This document shows, piece by piece, positions 7,488 to 15,167 of a stretch of DNA of 35,440 nucleotides. Numbering within the stretch: position 1 is the stretch's first letter; each line of letters starts with the position of its first letter. The position numbers and the translations under genes are program-made. The notes beneath the pieces are model-generated. The model was not told where the DNA came from and made no database searches. It was given only the letters and a program-made list of their open reading frames with translations. Source of the stretch: Komagataeibacter sp. FXV3 (GTDB lineage Bacteria > Pseudomonadota > Alphaproteobacteria > Acetobacterales > Acetobacteraceae); NCBI RefSeq assembly GCF_015155755.1, contig NZ_VWPI01000069.1, positions 1-35,440 on the forward strand. Direction: 5' to 3'.

Positions 7488-8018
7488 TCAGTTCTGCTTT
7501 TTTTTCAACTCGGCCAGGGCGGAAAAAGGCTGCCTGCGCACGGTTTCTTCGGGTTCGCCTTCTTCCTTGCCCGCAAATTCGGCCGGAATCGCGCATCCAG
7601 GCTTGTGCGGATACGGATCCAGCGCCAGCGAAAGTTCCTCCGCCGCCAGTTCACCAAGGTCGATGCTGTCGCGGTCATAGGGGATTTCATCGATGGAAAA
7701 GGGATCGATCTCGTCATCCTCGCGGAAACGTTCCGCCGGGATGCAGCGCACGGTGAACGATTCCGCCAGCACGTCCTCGAACGCCTCAAGGCTTACGACA
7801 CATTCCTGTGTCACATGCGCGGTCAGCCAGCCTTCGGCCAGTACCTCCCCATCCTGTCCCGGAGCCAGCCGGTAGCGGCAGGACAGGTCACGCAGGCCGG
7901 GAATTCCGAACCGGCGGGCCAGCCTGCGGCATTCCTCATCCGATGCCTCGACCACCGTTTCCATGCCACGGGCCGGGATGCGGCCCACGGCAAGCGGGCG
8001 GGAAAATTCTGCATCCAT
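7488..8018 (-). CDS. YceD/DUF177 family protein
   Basis: 176 residues. Conserved features are CVVSLEAFEDVLAESFTVR in the middle, an acidic stretch (FREDDEIDPFSID), then DSIDLGELAAEELSLALDPYPHKPGC near the end, listed here as separate blocks of the family pattern. In E. coli YceD (DUF177) has been linked to 23S rRNA accumulation and it is almost always next to rpmF, as here. AGGAG lies 9 bases before the ATG. The biochemical role is not settled. Confidence 0.88.
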   Translation of the reverse strand: MDAEFSRPLAVGRIPARGMETVVEASDEECRRLARRFGIPGLRDLSCRYRLAPGQDGEVLAEGWLTAHVTQECVVSLEAFEDVLAESFTVRCIPAERFREDDEIDPFSIDEIPYDRDSIDLGELAAEELSLALDPYPHKPGCAIPAEFAGKEEGEPEETVRRQPFSALAELKKKQN

Positions 8019-8071
8019 GTCGTACTACTCCTGCGCGTGTGTTCACGGGGCCTGCGCCTTCATGCCCGCAT

Positions 8072-8116
8072 GGTGGAAACATGGCCCTGACTGTCGTGTT
8101 TTTCCACCGTCAGGGC
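8072..8116. promoter_or_regulatory. Two interleaved 8-bp inverted repeats between yceD-like gene and bamE
   Basis: GGTGGAAA (8072-8079) pairs with TTTCCACC (8101-8108), and GCCCTGAC (8084-8091) pairs with GTCAGGGC (8109-8116). The arms alternate, so the two stems are either mutually exclusive or form a pseudoknot-like fold. They lie in the 189-base divergent gap, about 90 bases from the bamE start and 54 from the other gene. No clear sigma-70 promoter could be fixed in this gap. Confidence 0.5.
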
Positions 8117-8207
8117 GATCTGTGATTGACTTCATTTTCCCAATCGGGCACCGGAAAGACGAACCGCATTTTCGCGCCATGCCTTATTTCAGGATATTTT
8201 CCGGACC

Positions 8208-8777
8208 ATGAGGTCACCACAGGACACCCTGCCCCGTTCGCGTTCATTACGCCTGTTTTCGTGCGCTGTCATCGGGGCCGGTATCGCGCTGTCGGGATGT
8301 TCGGTGTTCAAGCCCAACACCATCCAGCGTGGCTCCCTGGTGGAAGAGGACGATTACAAGAAACTGAAGGTTGGCGAGACCACGCGCTCGGACGTCATGG
8401 ATGCGCTGGGTTCCCCCACCGGGCGCGCGACGTTTGATGACAATACATGGCTGTATATGTCCATGAAGCAGGTGATGGTCCCCATCAGCTTCCCCCGCGT
8501 GCGCAAGCAGGACATGGTGGTGCTGACGTTTGACCAGGACGGCATCCTGCGCAACCTGCGCACCCTGCACAAGGACGACGCGCGCTATGTCTCCATGGCG
8601 CCCGGAAAGACGCCCACGCCGGGCACCAAGATCAACATCATGCAGCAGATCCTGGGCAATGTGGGCCGCTACAACCCGCTCAGCCAGATGAGCAGCACAT
8701 ACGGCGGCAGCACCGGCCCGATGAACAGCATGAACGGCGGCCCCGGCCATGGTGGGTCGGGCAACTCCCTGCCCTGA
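8208..8777 (+). CDS. bamE: Outer membrane assembly lipoprotein BamE (SmpA/OmlA domain)
   Basis: Small lipoprotein of the BAM complex that inserts beta-barrel proteins into the outer membrane. 189 residues. A signal peptide with lipobox ALSGC gives lipid-modified Cys31. The SmpA/OmlA domain follows: VGETTRSDVMDALGSPTGRATFDDNTWLY is the typical region, split here as VGETTRSDVM...LGSPTGRATF...WLY, then VVLTFDQDGILRNL. The last 45 residues are Gly/Ser/Met/Asn-rich and likely disordered, longer than in enterobacterial BamE. It faces away from the YceD-like gene and converges on the kinase gene with a 21-base gap. Confidence 0.92.
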   Translation: MRSPQDTLPRSRSLRLFSCAVIGAGIALSGCSVFKPNTIQRGSLVEEDDYKKLKVGETTRSDVMDALGSPTGRATFDDNTWLYMSMKQVMVPISFPRVRKQDMVVLTFDQDGILRNLRTLHKDDARYVSMAPGKTPTPGTKINIMQQILGNVGRYNPLSQMSSTYGGSTGPMNSMNGGPGHGGSGNSLP

Positions 8778-8798
8778 TGTCCTGCCCTGCCGGACCGG

Positions 8799-10196
8799 TC
8801 AGTTCGGCAGCACGATCCTGACCCGCGCCCCACCCAGCGGCCCGGCTTCCAATCCGATATGGCCGCCATGGGCGTGAATGATGTCGCGCGCGATTGCCAG
8901 GCCCAGTCCGGTTCCGCCTTCCTTGCCGCTTTCAAACGGGCGGAACACGCTTTCACGCCGCGCCTCGTCCACGCCGCAGCCGTTATCGTCCACATACACG
9001 AAAACTTCCCTGCGCCCGCGTTCGGCTGACAGTTCAATGCGGGTAGCATGCCTGCGGGCATTTTCCACGACATTGTTCAGGACGCGGCGCAGGGCATTGC
9101 CCCGTCCGGTCACACACAGCCCCGCAGGGGTGATGGAGCCGATACCGGCCTGCGCCCCCATGCGGCGCTGCGCCACGACAATTTCATCGAACAGTTCCTC
9201 CACGCGGATGACAACGGGCTTTTCCGCCCCCTCGCCCCGCGCAAAGGACAGGTAACCTTCGATCATATGCTCCATTTCCACGATATCGCCGATCATGTCG
9301 GCAATATCGGGCTGCAGTCCGGCCGCATCGACCATGCCCGTGCGCGGCAGCATGGCCAGTGACAGGCGCAGCCGGGTCAACGGCGTGCGCAGGTCATGCG
9401 ACACACCGGCCAGGACGGTCGTGCGCTGTTCCACAAAACGGTTGATACGGTCACGCATGCGATTGAAGGCGACCGCCGCCTTGCGGATTTCCTGCGCGCC
9501 CTCGGGCACGATGGGCACGGTGTCGCGCCCCAGCCCGAACAGTTGCGCCGCCCGCGCCAGCCTGCGTATGGCGCGGACCTGGTTGCGCATGAACATTGCC
9601 GCGATCAGGAACAGCACCAGCGCGCTGCCTGACGCCCACGCCACGAACAGCCATACCGGCGCCACGTCCAGCCGTTTGCGCAGGGCCACCACCTGCAGCA
9701 CCCCGATGGGCGTCTGAACGCGGATCACCACGCGATGGTGCGCCTGTTTCCAGTCCACGAAGCTGGGCAGGCGCACATTCGCCCGCAGGTCGCGCACCAG
9801 ATCATCATCAATGGGGCCAAGCACATGGTTGGAACCGCGGCGGTCCAGCCTTTCCCCTTCATGCAATGTCATGATCAGGCCCGCGCGCCGTCCGGCATCA
9901 TCCAATATCCACTGCCGGTCGGCGGGCGATGGGTAGCGTTCCAGCAGGTCCAGCGTCATGGCGATGGTGGTGGCCATGTCGCCCGACAGCCGACGAGAGA
10001 CGATCTGCAGGTAGTTCCCGTAAAACAGTTCCAGCGAGATGGCCTGCGTGGCCAGCAGCGGAATGAAGCCGATCAGCAGCATGCGCCCCAGCAGGGAACG
10101 TGGCAGGATGCGCCGGATCAGCCGTTCACGCACCCTGCGCCACCCGTGCATGGCGGGTGGCGTTGGTTCGGCGCCGGAATGCGACTCCATATCCAT
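8799..10196 (-). CDS. EnvZ-like HAMP sensor histidine kinase
   Basis: 465 residues. Membrane segments at about 35-57 and 180-203 enclose a periplasmic sensor of about 120 residues, then HAMP (about 204-256), the HisKA H-box GVSHDLRTPLTRLRL with His267, and an HATPase domain with NNVVENARRH (N-box, about 374-383), DNGCGV (G1, 404-409) and GGTGLGLA (427-434). All catalytic motifs are intact. AAGG lies 9 bases before the ATG. The likely partner is the OmpR-type regulator at 12438, on the opposite strand and four genes away. The gene starts only 20 bases past the rpsU terminator, so it probably depends on read-through. The stimulus is unknown. Confidence 0.92.
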   Translation of the reverse strand: MDMESHSGAEPTPPAMHGWRRVRERLIRRILPRSLLGRMLLIGFIPLLATQAISLELFYGNYLQIVSRRLSGDMATTIAMTLDLLERYPSPADRQWILDDAGRRAGLIMTLHEGERLDRRGSNHVLGPIDDDLVRDLRANVRLPSFVDWKQAHHRVVIRVQTPIGVLQVVALRKRLDVAPVWLFVAWASGSALVLFLIAAMFMRNQVRAIRRLARAAQLFGLGRDTVPIVPEGAQEIRKAAVAFNRMRDRINRFVEQRTTVLAGVSHDLRTPLTRLRLSLAMLPRTGMVDAAGLQPDIADMIGDIVEMEHMIEGYLSFARGEGAEKPVVIRVEELFDEIVVAQRRMGAQAGIGSITPAGLCVTGRGNALRRVLNNVVENARRHATRIELSAERGRREVFVYVDDNGCGVDEARRESVFRPFESGKEGGTGLGLAIARDIIHAHGGHIGLEAGPLGGARVRIVLPN

Positions 10197-10216
10197 GGCT
10201 TTACCTTGACTGCGGA

Positions 10217-10257
10217 CACAAAAAAACCGGCTCCCTGCTGGGGCCGGCTTTTTTGTG
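10217..10257 (-). terminator. Rho-independent terminator after rpsU
   Basis: A GCCGGC/GCCGGT-type stem (core CCGGC with GCCGG) is flanked by seven A on the left and six T on the right, so it reads as a terminator in both directions; on the minus strand seven T follow. It lies 30 bases past the rpsU stop and ends 20 bases before the kinase start codon. Confidence 0.88.
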
Positions 10258-10287
10258 GGTCAGACCCATATTCCGATAACGGTCGGC

Positions 10288-10491
10288 TTAGAAGCCTTCA
10301 CGCTCCAGACGCTTGCGCTCCATCTTGCGGGCGCGGCGCACGGCTTCAGCAGCCTCGCGCGCCTTGCGCTCGGACGGCTTTTCATAATGACGACGCAGCT
10401 TCATTTCACGGAAGATGCCTTCGCGCTGCATTTTCTTCTTGAGGGCCTTGAGGGCCTGATCAACATTGTTGTCACGAACGAGAACCTGCAC
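10288..10491 (-). CDS. rpsU: 30S ribosomal protein S21
   Basis: 67 residues from a GTG start: [20 protein letters not shown] is the conserved S21 N-terminus, followed by [20 protein letters not shown] and a basic Arg/Lys/Glu-rich helix. The reading frame is open for 37 more codons upstream, but that part is not S21-like, and AGGAG lies 11 bases before the GTG. It is monocistronic with its own terminator, upstream of the kinase gene. Confidence 0.96.
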   Translation of the reverse strand: MQVLVRDNNVDQALKALKKKMQREGIFREMKLRRHYEKPSERKAREAAEAVRRARKMERKRLEREGF

Positions 10492-10601
10492 TGGGTCGTC
10501 AACTCCTGATCTGCCATCCGGTATGGATGATCCATGAAACTGAAACTTGGGGAACGTCCGCCCGAGGCCATTCCCTTCGTGCGATTCCCAAACGGGCCGC
10601 A

Positions 10602-10631
10602 CCTATATCACACTCGCGCACGGCAACACAA
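10602..10631 (-). promoter_or_regulatory. Candidate rpsU promoter
   Basis: Minus-strand TTGTGT (10626-10631), an 18-base spacer and TATAGG (10602-10607). This would leave a leader of about 105 bases before the GTG. The hexamers are moderate matches. Confidence 0.4.
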
Positions 10632-10661
10632 ATCATTCCCGCATCCGGGGACAAATGATTT
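10630..10661. promoter_or_regulatory. Inverted repeat between rpsU and def promoters
   Basis: AAATCATT (10630-10637) and AATGATTT (10654-10661) are perfect complements around a C/G-rich centre. The repeat touches the -35 of the predicted rpsU promoter and lies about 70 bases upstream of def, so it could be an operator for either of these divergent genes. This 239-base gap holds no other feature that I can support. Confidence 0.35.
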
Positions 10662-10730
10662 TCGTGCTCCGCATTGCGCGCCAACGCTGTCATATACATG
10701 TTCCCCGAAACAGGAAGGGTGTTTGTGTCG

Positions 10731-11261
10731 ATGACGCTGCTCAAGATCGCCCGCATGGGCCATCCGGTGCTGCTGCAACCTGCACGACCGGTGGCCGACC
10801 CGCAGGCCCCGGCAGTCCGCACGCTGGTGGCCGACATGATTGAAACCATGCTGGACGCAGGCGGCGTGGGACTGGCCGCCCCCCAGGTGCACCAGGGCCT
10901 GCGGCTGTTTGTCTACCGCGTGCCCGAAACCCGCAGCACGGGGGATGATGATCCGCCACGCCTGCCCGCCGCCCTGATAAACCCCGTGCTGGAACCGGTT
11001 GATGATGACATGGTGGACCGGTTGGAGGGCTGCCTGTCCATTCCCGGCCTGCGGGGCTGGGTGCCGCGTTACCGCCGCATCGCCTGGCGCGGCATGAATG
11101 CGGAAGGGCAGGAAACCCACGGCATTGCCACCGGCTTTTTGGCCAATGTATTCCAGCATGAATACGATCACCTGAACGGAATCCTCTATCCCATGCGCAT
11201 GACCGACCTTGGCCGGATGGGATTTGATACCGAAATGGCACGTTACGGAGAGCGCCCATGA
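10731..11261 (+). CDS. def: Peptide deformylase
   Basis: Removes the formyl group from nascent N-terminal methionine; metal-dependent. 176 residues. All three motifs are intact: GGVGLAAPQ (44-52), EGCLS (99-103, metal ligand Cys101) and QHEYDHL (142-148, ligands His143 and His147, catalytic Glu144). The start at ATG 10731 gives the canonical N-terminus MTLLKIARMGHPVL. A GTG two codons upstream sits better spaced behind AGGAAGG and cannot be excluded. The stop overlaps the next gene by ATGA. It is not next to fmt here, unlike the common def-fmt pair. Confidence 0.95.
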   Translation: MTLLKIARMGHPVLLQPARPVADPQAPAVRTLVADMIETMLDAGGVGLAAPQVHQGLRLFVYRVPETRSTGDDDPPRLPAALINPVLEPVDDDMVDRLEGCLSIPGLRGWVPRYRRIAWRGMNAEGQETHGIATGFLANVFQHEYDHLNGILYPMRMTDLGRMGFDTEMARYGERP

Positions 11262-11881
11262 ATCCTTCCGCCCTGGTTGCCGCCGCGACATCCGCGCTGG
11301 AACCGCCCGCGCTCCAGAATTCACCGCAGGGTGACGCGCTGCTGCGCCGATTCCTGGCCGACCCGCGCGCGGGCAGCCAGCCATGGACGACCGCGCTGCT
11401 GCGGCAATGCGTGGGGCCGGACGCGGACCTGCTGTTCCCCGAGGGCATGGCGCAGGTGGCCGAGTCGTGTTTCGACCTCATGGACCGCGACATGCTGGCC
11501 GCCACCAACAGTTTCCGCAGCCGCAAGATCAGCCGTCGCGTCCGCGCGGCCGTGCTGTTCCGGCTGGATCATGCCGCCCCGTACCGCGCCGCCATCCGGC
11601 AGGCGCTGGCAGTGCTGATGGTGCCAACCCATGCCCGGGCCCTGGCCCGCACGCTGGGGCGTAGCGTAAACGCGATATGGCAGGCGGCGGGGGATAATTC
11701 CGCCGGTTTCACCTATATGACCAAGCGCATCACCCTTGGCGGCGTATATGTCTCCACCCTGCTGTTCTGGCTGACGCGGGGCGGCAATCCGGCCTCGGTG
11801 GAGGAATTCCTTGACCGTCGCCTGTCCGAAGTCGGGCGCATCACCCGCCTGCGCAACCGCCTGACCGGCCGTATCGCCTGA
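11258..11881 (+). CDS. COQ9 family protein (ubiquinone biosynthesis)
   Basis: 207 residues. The C-terminal half matches the COQ9 domain: DNSAGFTYMTKRITLGGVY, then STLLFWLTR, and FLDRRLSEVGRITRLRNRL. In mitochondria COQ9 is a lipid-binding partner of the hydroxylase COQ7; alphaproteobacterial relatives are assumed to aid ubiquinone synthesis. That fits an acetic acid bacterium whose periplasmic dehydrogenases feed ubiquinone, which is inference. GGAG lies 9 bases before the ATG, and it overlaps def by four bases, so it is translationally coupled. The N-terminal 40 residues show no recognisable motif. Confidence 0.82.
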   Translation: MNPSALVAAATSALEPPALQNSPQGDALLRRFLADPRAGSQPWTTALLRQCVGPDADLLFPEGMAQVAESCFDLMDRDMLAATNSFRSRKISRRVRAAVLFRLDHAAPYRAAIRQALAVLMVPTHARALARTLGRSVNAIWQAAGDNSAGFTYMTKRITLGGVYVSTLLFWLTRGGNPASVEEFLDRRLSEVGRITRLRNRLTGRIA

Positions 11882-11895
11882 ACGGTTTCGCGGAC

Positions 11896-12441
11896 GTGAC
11901 AGCCCCTGCCCGACCGCCATCGACCCGCCATGCGCCCGCTGGCGCGGGGGTGGAACTGCTTTTCCTGCGTGATGAAGACATGCGGCAGGCGCAGGACCTT
12001 CTCATGCTCGCGTGCCGGTCCTTTACGGCCATCATAGACGACGCCCTGCACGCACATGGGCTGGGCCATGCGCATTATCGCATCATGCAGGCCGTGGCCC
12101 TGCAGCCCGGCATGGCCGTGGGCGCCCTGCTGAACACGCTGGGCATTACCAAGCAGAGCATGAGCCGCGCACTGGGTGAACTGCTGTCCATGGACCTTGT
12201 GCGACAGGAAACGGCGCAGCAGGACAGGCGGCGGCGGGAACTGTACCTGACCGCACGGGGAAGCGAGATTGAAAACCATCTGTTTTCCCTGCAACGTGAG
12301 GTCCTGCTGCGTGTGTACCGCAACGCGGGGGGCAAGGCCGTCGAGGGTTTTCGCCGCGTCATGCACGGGCTGATAGACGAATCGGATGCGCCCGGCGTAT
12401 CCACCGGTGCCCATCACCTTCCCGACCGGAGTTCCCCATGA
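11896..12441 (+). CDS. MarR-family transcriptional regulator
   Basis: 181 residues from a GTG start 14 bases past coq9. The winged HTH lies at about 60-120: HYRIMQAVALQPGMAVGALL, NTLGITKQSMSRALGELLSM and the wing DRRRRELYLTARG are the typical blocks. N- and C-terminal helices for dimerisation flank it. No cysteine pair suggestive of a redox switch is obvious apart from one Cys near residue 40. It overlaps the next regulator gene by ATGA, so the two are likely made together. Start choice is uncertain: no strong Shine-Dalgarno is seen, and an internal ATG (at MRQAQDLL) is possible. Confidence 0.85.
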   Translation: MTAPARPPSTRHAPAGAGVELLFLRDEDMRQAQDLLMLACRSFTAIIDDALHAHGLGHAHYRIMQAVALQPGMAVGALLNTLGITKQSMSRALGELLSMDLVRQETAQQDRRRRELYLTARGSEIENHLFSLQREVLLRVYRNAGGKAVEGFRRVMHGLIDESDAPGVSTGAHHLPDRSSP

Positions 12442-13175
12442 TCCAGACGGCCTGCGACTCCTCCCTGCCCCGCGACAGCATGATCGTGGATGCACACGTG
12501 GTGGTCGTGGATGATGATCCCCGCCTGCGTCGCCTGCTGCAGCGTTACCTGAGCGAACAGGGTTTCCGCGTCAGCGCCGCATCATCAGCGCAGGAGGCAC
12601 GTCAGGTACTGGGTTTCATGCAGCCTGATGCGCTGGTGCTGGATATTACCATGCCGGGGGAAAACGGGCTGGAACTGACGCGCGAACTGCGGCGGGAAAA
12701 GCTGGATTTCCCCATCCTGCTGCTGACCGCGCGCGGCGAGCCGGAAGACCGGATCATCGGGCTGGAAGCCGGGGCCGACGACTATCTGGCCAAGCCGTTC
12801 GAACCGCGCGAACTGCTGCTGCGGCTCAAGGCGCACCTGCGTCGCTTTGTCCCCCCCGCGCCAAGCAGCAACCTGCGGATCGTACGGCTGGGGGAACTGG
12901 AATTCGATCCCGTACGTGGCCTGCTGTCCAACGCACAGGGAATCGTGCACCTGACGGGGGGCGAGTCGGCCCTGCTGTCTGTACTGGCCCGCCACCCCAA
13001 CGAAATCCTGTCGCGCACCGATATCGCAACCACACTGGATATGGAAGAAATCGGGGAACGTGCGGTGGATGTGCAGGTGACCCGCCTGCGTCGCCGGATC
13101 GAACCCGACCCGCGGGAGCCGCGTTTCCTGCAGACGGTGCGCGGCAAGGGCTACGTGCTGAAACCCGGCCTGTAA
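12438..13175 (+). CDS. OmpR/PhoB-type response regulator
   Basis: 245 residues. The receiver domain (about 18-130) has the acidic pocket VVDDDP, phospho-acceptor Asp69 (VLDITMPGENG), Thr97 (LLLTARGEP) and Lys119 (AKPFEPREL). The OmpR winged-helix output domain (about 150-243) ends with DVQVTRLRRRIEPDP...RFLQTVRGKGYVL. All phosphorylation residues are intact. It overlaps marR by four bases and ends the def-coq9-marR run. The EnvZ-like kinase at 8799-10196 is the only kinase in the window and the likely partner. The start could be the later ATG at residue 15, which would begin just before the receiver. Confidence 0.92.
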   Translation: MIQTACDSSLPRDSMIVDAHVVVVDDDPRLRRLLQRYLSEQGFRVSAASSAQEARQVLGFMQPDALVLDITMPGENGLELTRELRREKLDFPILLLTARGEPEDRIIGLEAGADDYLAKPFEPRELLLRLKAHLRRFVPPAPSSNLRIVRLGELEFDPVRGLLSNAQGIVHLTGGESALLSVLARHPNEILSRTDIATTLDMEEIGERAVDVQVTRLRRRIEPDPREPRFLQTVRGKGYVLKPGL

Positions 13176-13179
13176 AAAA

Positions 13180-13262
13180 CAAAAGTTTCTGGGTGGCGCC
13201 TTTTAAAAAAAAGCAGTGTCTTCCGAAGCTTTTTGAAAAAAACTTCACCAAAAAATTGCTTA
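13180..13262. repeat. A/T-tract palindromic intergenic element (REP-like candidate)
   Basis: Just past the regulator stop lies a run of nested imperfect palindromes: GGCGCC followed by T4-A8, then GAAGCTTTTTGAAAAAAACTTC-type symmetry (13225-13246, split here into GAAG C TTTTT GA AAAAA A CTTC), bounded by AAAAGTTTCTGG on the left and CCAAAAAATT on the right. From memory, similar AAGCTTTTT/AAAAAGCTT blocks recur between genes of acetic acid bacteria. A second copy is not present in this window, so the repeat nature is untested. Confidence 0.45.
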
Positions 13263-13297
13263 TGATTCGTGGCAGGTGCTTTTACAACGCCCCCGGA

Positions 13298-13337
13298 ATA
13301 AAAAACGGGCCAGCATGATGACCATGCCAGCCCGTTT
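13298..13337 (-). terminator. Rho-independent terminator of leuC-leuD-leuB
   Basis: On the minus strand an 8-bp stem AAACGGGC/GCCCGTTT, a 2x2 internal mismatch and a further 5 bp close a 5-base loop, followed by six T. It sits 26 bases past the leuB stop. Confidence 0.85.
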
Positions 13338-13363
13338 CACATTGAAGCCATAACCCGGACGAC

Positions 13364-14482
13364 TCAGGCCCCCTGGTTCAGCCGGTCCAGTTCGGCCACC
13401 ACGGCCTCACCCATTCCTGCCGTATTCACTTCCGTCCTGCCCGCACTCATGATGTCCGGCGTGCGCAGGCCGCGATCCAGCACGTTGGACACTGCCTGTT
13501 CAATCATCGCTGCATCTTCCTGCATATCAAAGGAATACCGCAGCAGCATGGCGAATGACAGGATCTGCGCCAACGGGTTGGCCTTGCCCTGCCCCGCGAT
13601 GTCCGGCGCGCTGCCATGGATCGGTTCATACAGCGCAGGCGTACGGCCATCCTCCCCCTTTGCCCCCAGTGTTGCCGAAGGCAGCATGCCAAGGCTGCCG
13701 GTCAGCATGGAGGCAAGGTCGGACAGCAGGTCACCAAACAGGTTACCTGTCACGATCACATCAAACTGGCGCGGGTTGCGCACCATCTGCATGGCGCAAT
13801 TATCGGCCAGCATGTGGCTCAGTTCCACGTCCTTGTATTCGCGGTCATGCAGGGCGGTCACGACCTCTTTCCACAGCAGGCCGCTTTCCATCACGTTGCA
13901 TTTCTCGACCGAGCACACACGGTTGTCGCGCTTGCGCGCCAGGTCGAAGGCAACACGGGCCACGCGTTCGATTTCCGCCGTGGTATAGACTTCGGTGTTG
14001 ATGCCACGACGTGACCCGTCGGGCAGCGTCTCGATCCCGCGCGGCGTGCCGAAATAGATCCCGCCCACCGTCTCGCGCACGATCATGATGTCCAGGCCAC
14101 GGATGACATTGGGCTTGAGCGTGCTGGCATCCACCAGCGAATCGAACACCTTGGCCGGACGCAGGTTGGCGAACAGGCCCAGTTCCTGACGTAGCTTCAG
14201 GATCGCGATTTCGGGCCTGCGGTCAAACCCGGCCGATGCCCATTTCGGATCCCCCACCGAACCGAACAGCACCGCATCCGCCGCCCGCGCCGCGTCAATC
14301 ACCTGCTGCGTGATCGGCTGGCCATGCACCGCCAGCGACGCGCCGCCCACCAGATCCTCGCTGATATCGAACCGGATGCCGCGCACCTGCGCCATCCAGT
14401 CCATGATGCGCTGTGCTTCCCGCATGATTTCGGGGCCAATGCCATCGCCAGGCAGGATCAGAAGCTTCTTGGGTGCGGACAT
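13364..14482 (-). CDS. leuB: 3-isopropylmalate dehydrogenase
   Basis: Third step of leucine synthesis: oxidative decarboxylation of 3-isopropylmalate with NAD+. 372 residues. The N-terminal LLILPGDGIGPEI, substrate residues in LRQELGLFANLRPAKVF, and the signature NLFGDLLSDLASML...GSLGMLPSA are all present. The start at 14482 is favoured because GGGAG lies five to six bases upstream, whereas the ATG at 14494 lacks such a site. It follows leuD by 59 bases and closes the leucine operon. Confidence 0.97.
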   Translation of the reverse strand: MSAPKKLLILPGDGIGPEIMREAQRIMDWMAQVRGIRFDISEDLVGGASLAVHGQPITQQVIDAARAADAVLFGSVGDPKWASAGFDRRPEIAILKLRQELGLFANLRPAKVFDSLVDASTLKPNVIRGLDIMIVRETVGGIYFGTPRGIETLPDGSRRGINTEVYTTAEIERVARVAFDLARKRDNRVCSVEKCNVMESGLLWKEVVTALHDREYKDVELSHMLADNCAMQMVRNPRQFDVIVTGNLFGDLLSDLASMLTGSLGMLPSATLGAKGEDGRTPALYEPIHGSAPDIAGQGKANPLAQILSFAMLLRYSFDMQEDAAMIEQAVSNVLDRGLRTPDIMSAGRTEVNTAGMGEAVVAELDRLNQGA

Positions 14483-14541
14483 GACGTCTCCCATCCGGAT
14501 AATCGGTTTATGAACAGTTTGCCAGGATACGGCGCGTGCCT

Positions 14542-15165
14542 TCAGTCAAGGACGATATGCGGAATCCACGGCTGCGCCTGTGCGCGACGCTCCTCAAAGG
14601 TCGTGATCGCCTTTTCATGCTGCAGCGTCTGGCCAATGTCATCCAGGCCTTCCAGCAGCAGCTGCTTGCGCAGCGGATCAACGTCAAAGGGTACTTCCTT
14701 ACCATCGGGCCGGATAATGACCTGTCGCGCCAGATCAACCGTAAGGCGGGAATTCGCACCCTGACGGGCGTCATCCATCAGCTGCGTGCAGACCTCACGC
14801 GGCAGCGCGATGGGCAGGATGCCGTTCTTGAAGCAGTTGTTGTTGAAGATATCGGCGAATGACGGCGCGATCACGCAGCGGATGCCAAAATCCAGCAACG
14901 CCCACGGTGCATGTTCCCGCGACGACCCGCAGCCAAGGTTGTCATAGGTAATCAGGATCTCGGCCTTGCGGTACGGTTCCTGATTCAGCACGAAATCGGG
15001 ATTTTCCGATCCATCGGGCCGGTAGCGCATTCCGTCAAACGCATGCACGCCAAGACCCGAACGCTTGGTGGTCTTGAGGAACCGCGCCGGGATGATCTTG
15101 TCGGTATCGATGTTTTCTTCCGGCAGGGCGGCGGCGATGGCCGTGAGGACGGTGAATTTATCCAT
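14542..15165 (-). CDS. leuD: 3-isopropylmalate dehydratase small subunit
   Basis: Pairs with LeuC to isomerise 2- to 3-isopropylmalate. 207 residues. The swivel domain shows [14 protein letters not shown] near the start, the [17 protein letters not shown] loop and [17 protein letters not shown]. Only two bases separate it from the leuC stop, so the subunits are translated in tandem. Confidence 0.97.
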   Translation of the reverse strand: MDKFTVLTAIAAALPEENIDTDKIIPARFLKTTKRSGLGVHAFDGMRYRPDGSENPDFVLNQEPYRKAEILITYDNLGCGSSREHAPWALLDFGIRCVIAPSFADIFNNNCFKNGILPIALPREVCTQLMDDARQGANSRLTVDLARQVIIRPDGKEVPFDVDPLRKQLLLEGLDDIGQTLQHEKAITTFEERRAQAQPWIPHIVLD

Positions 15166-15167
15166 TG

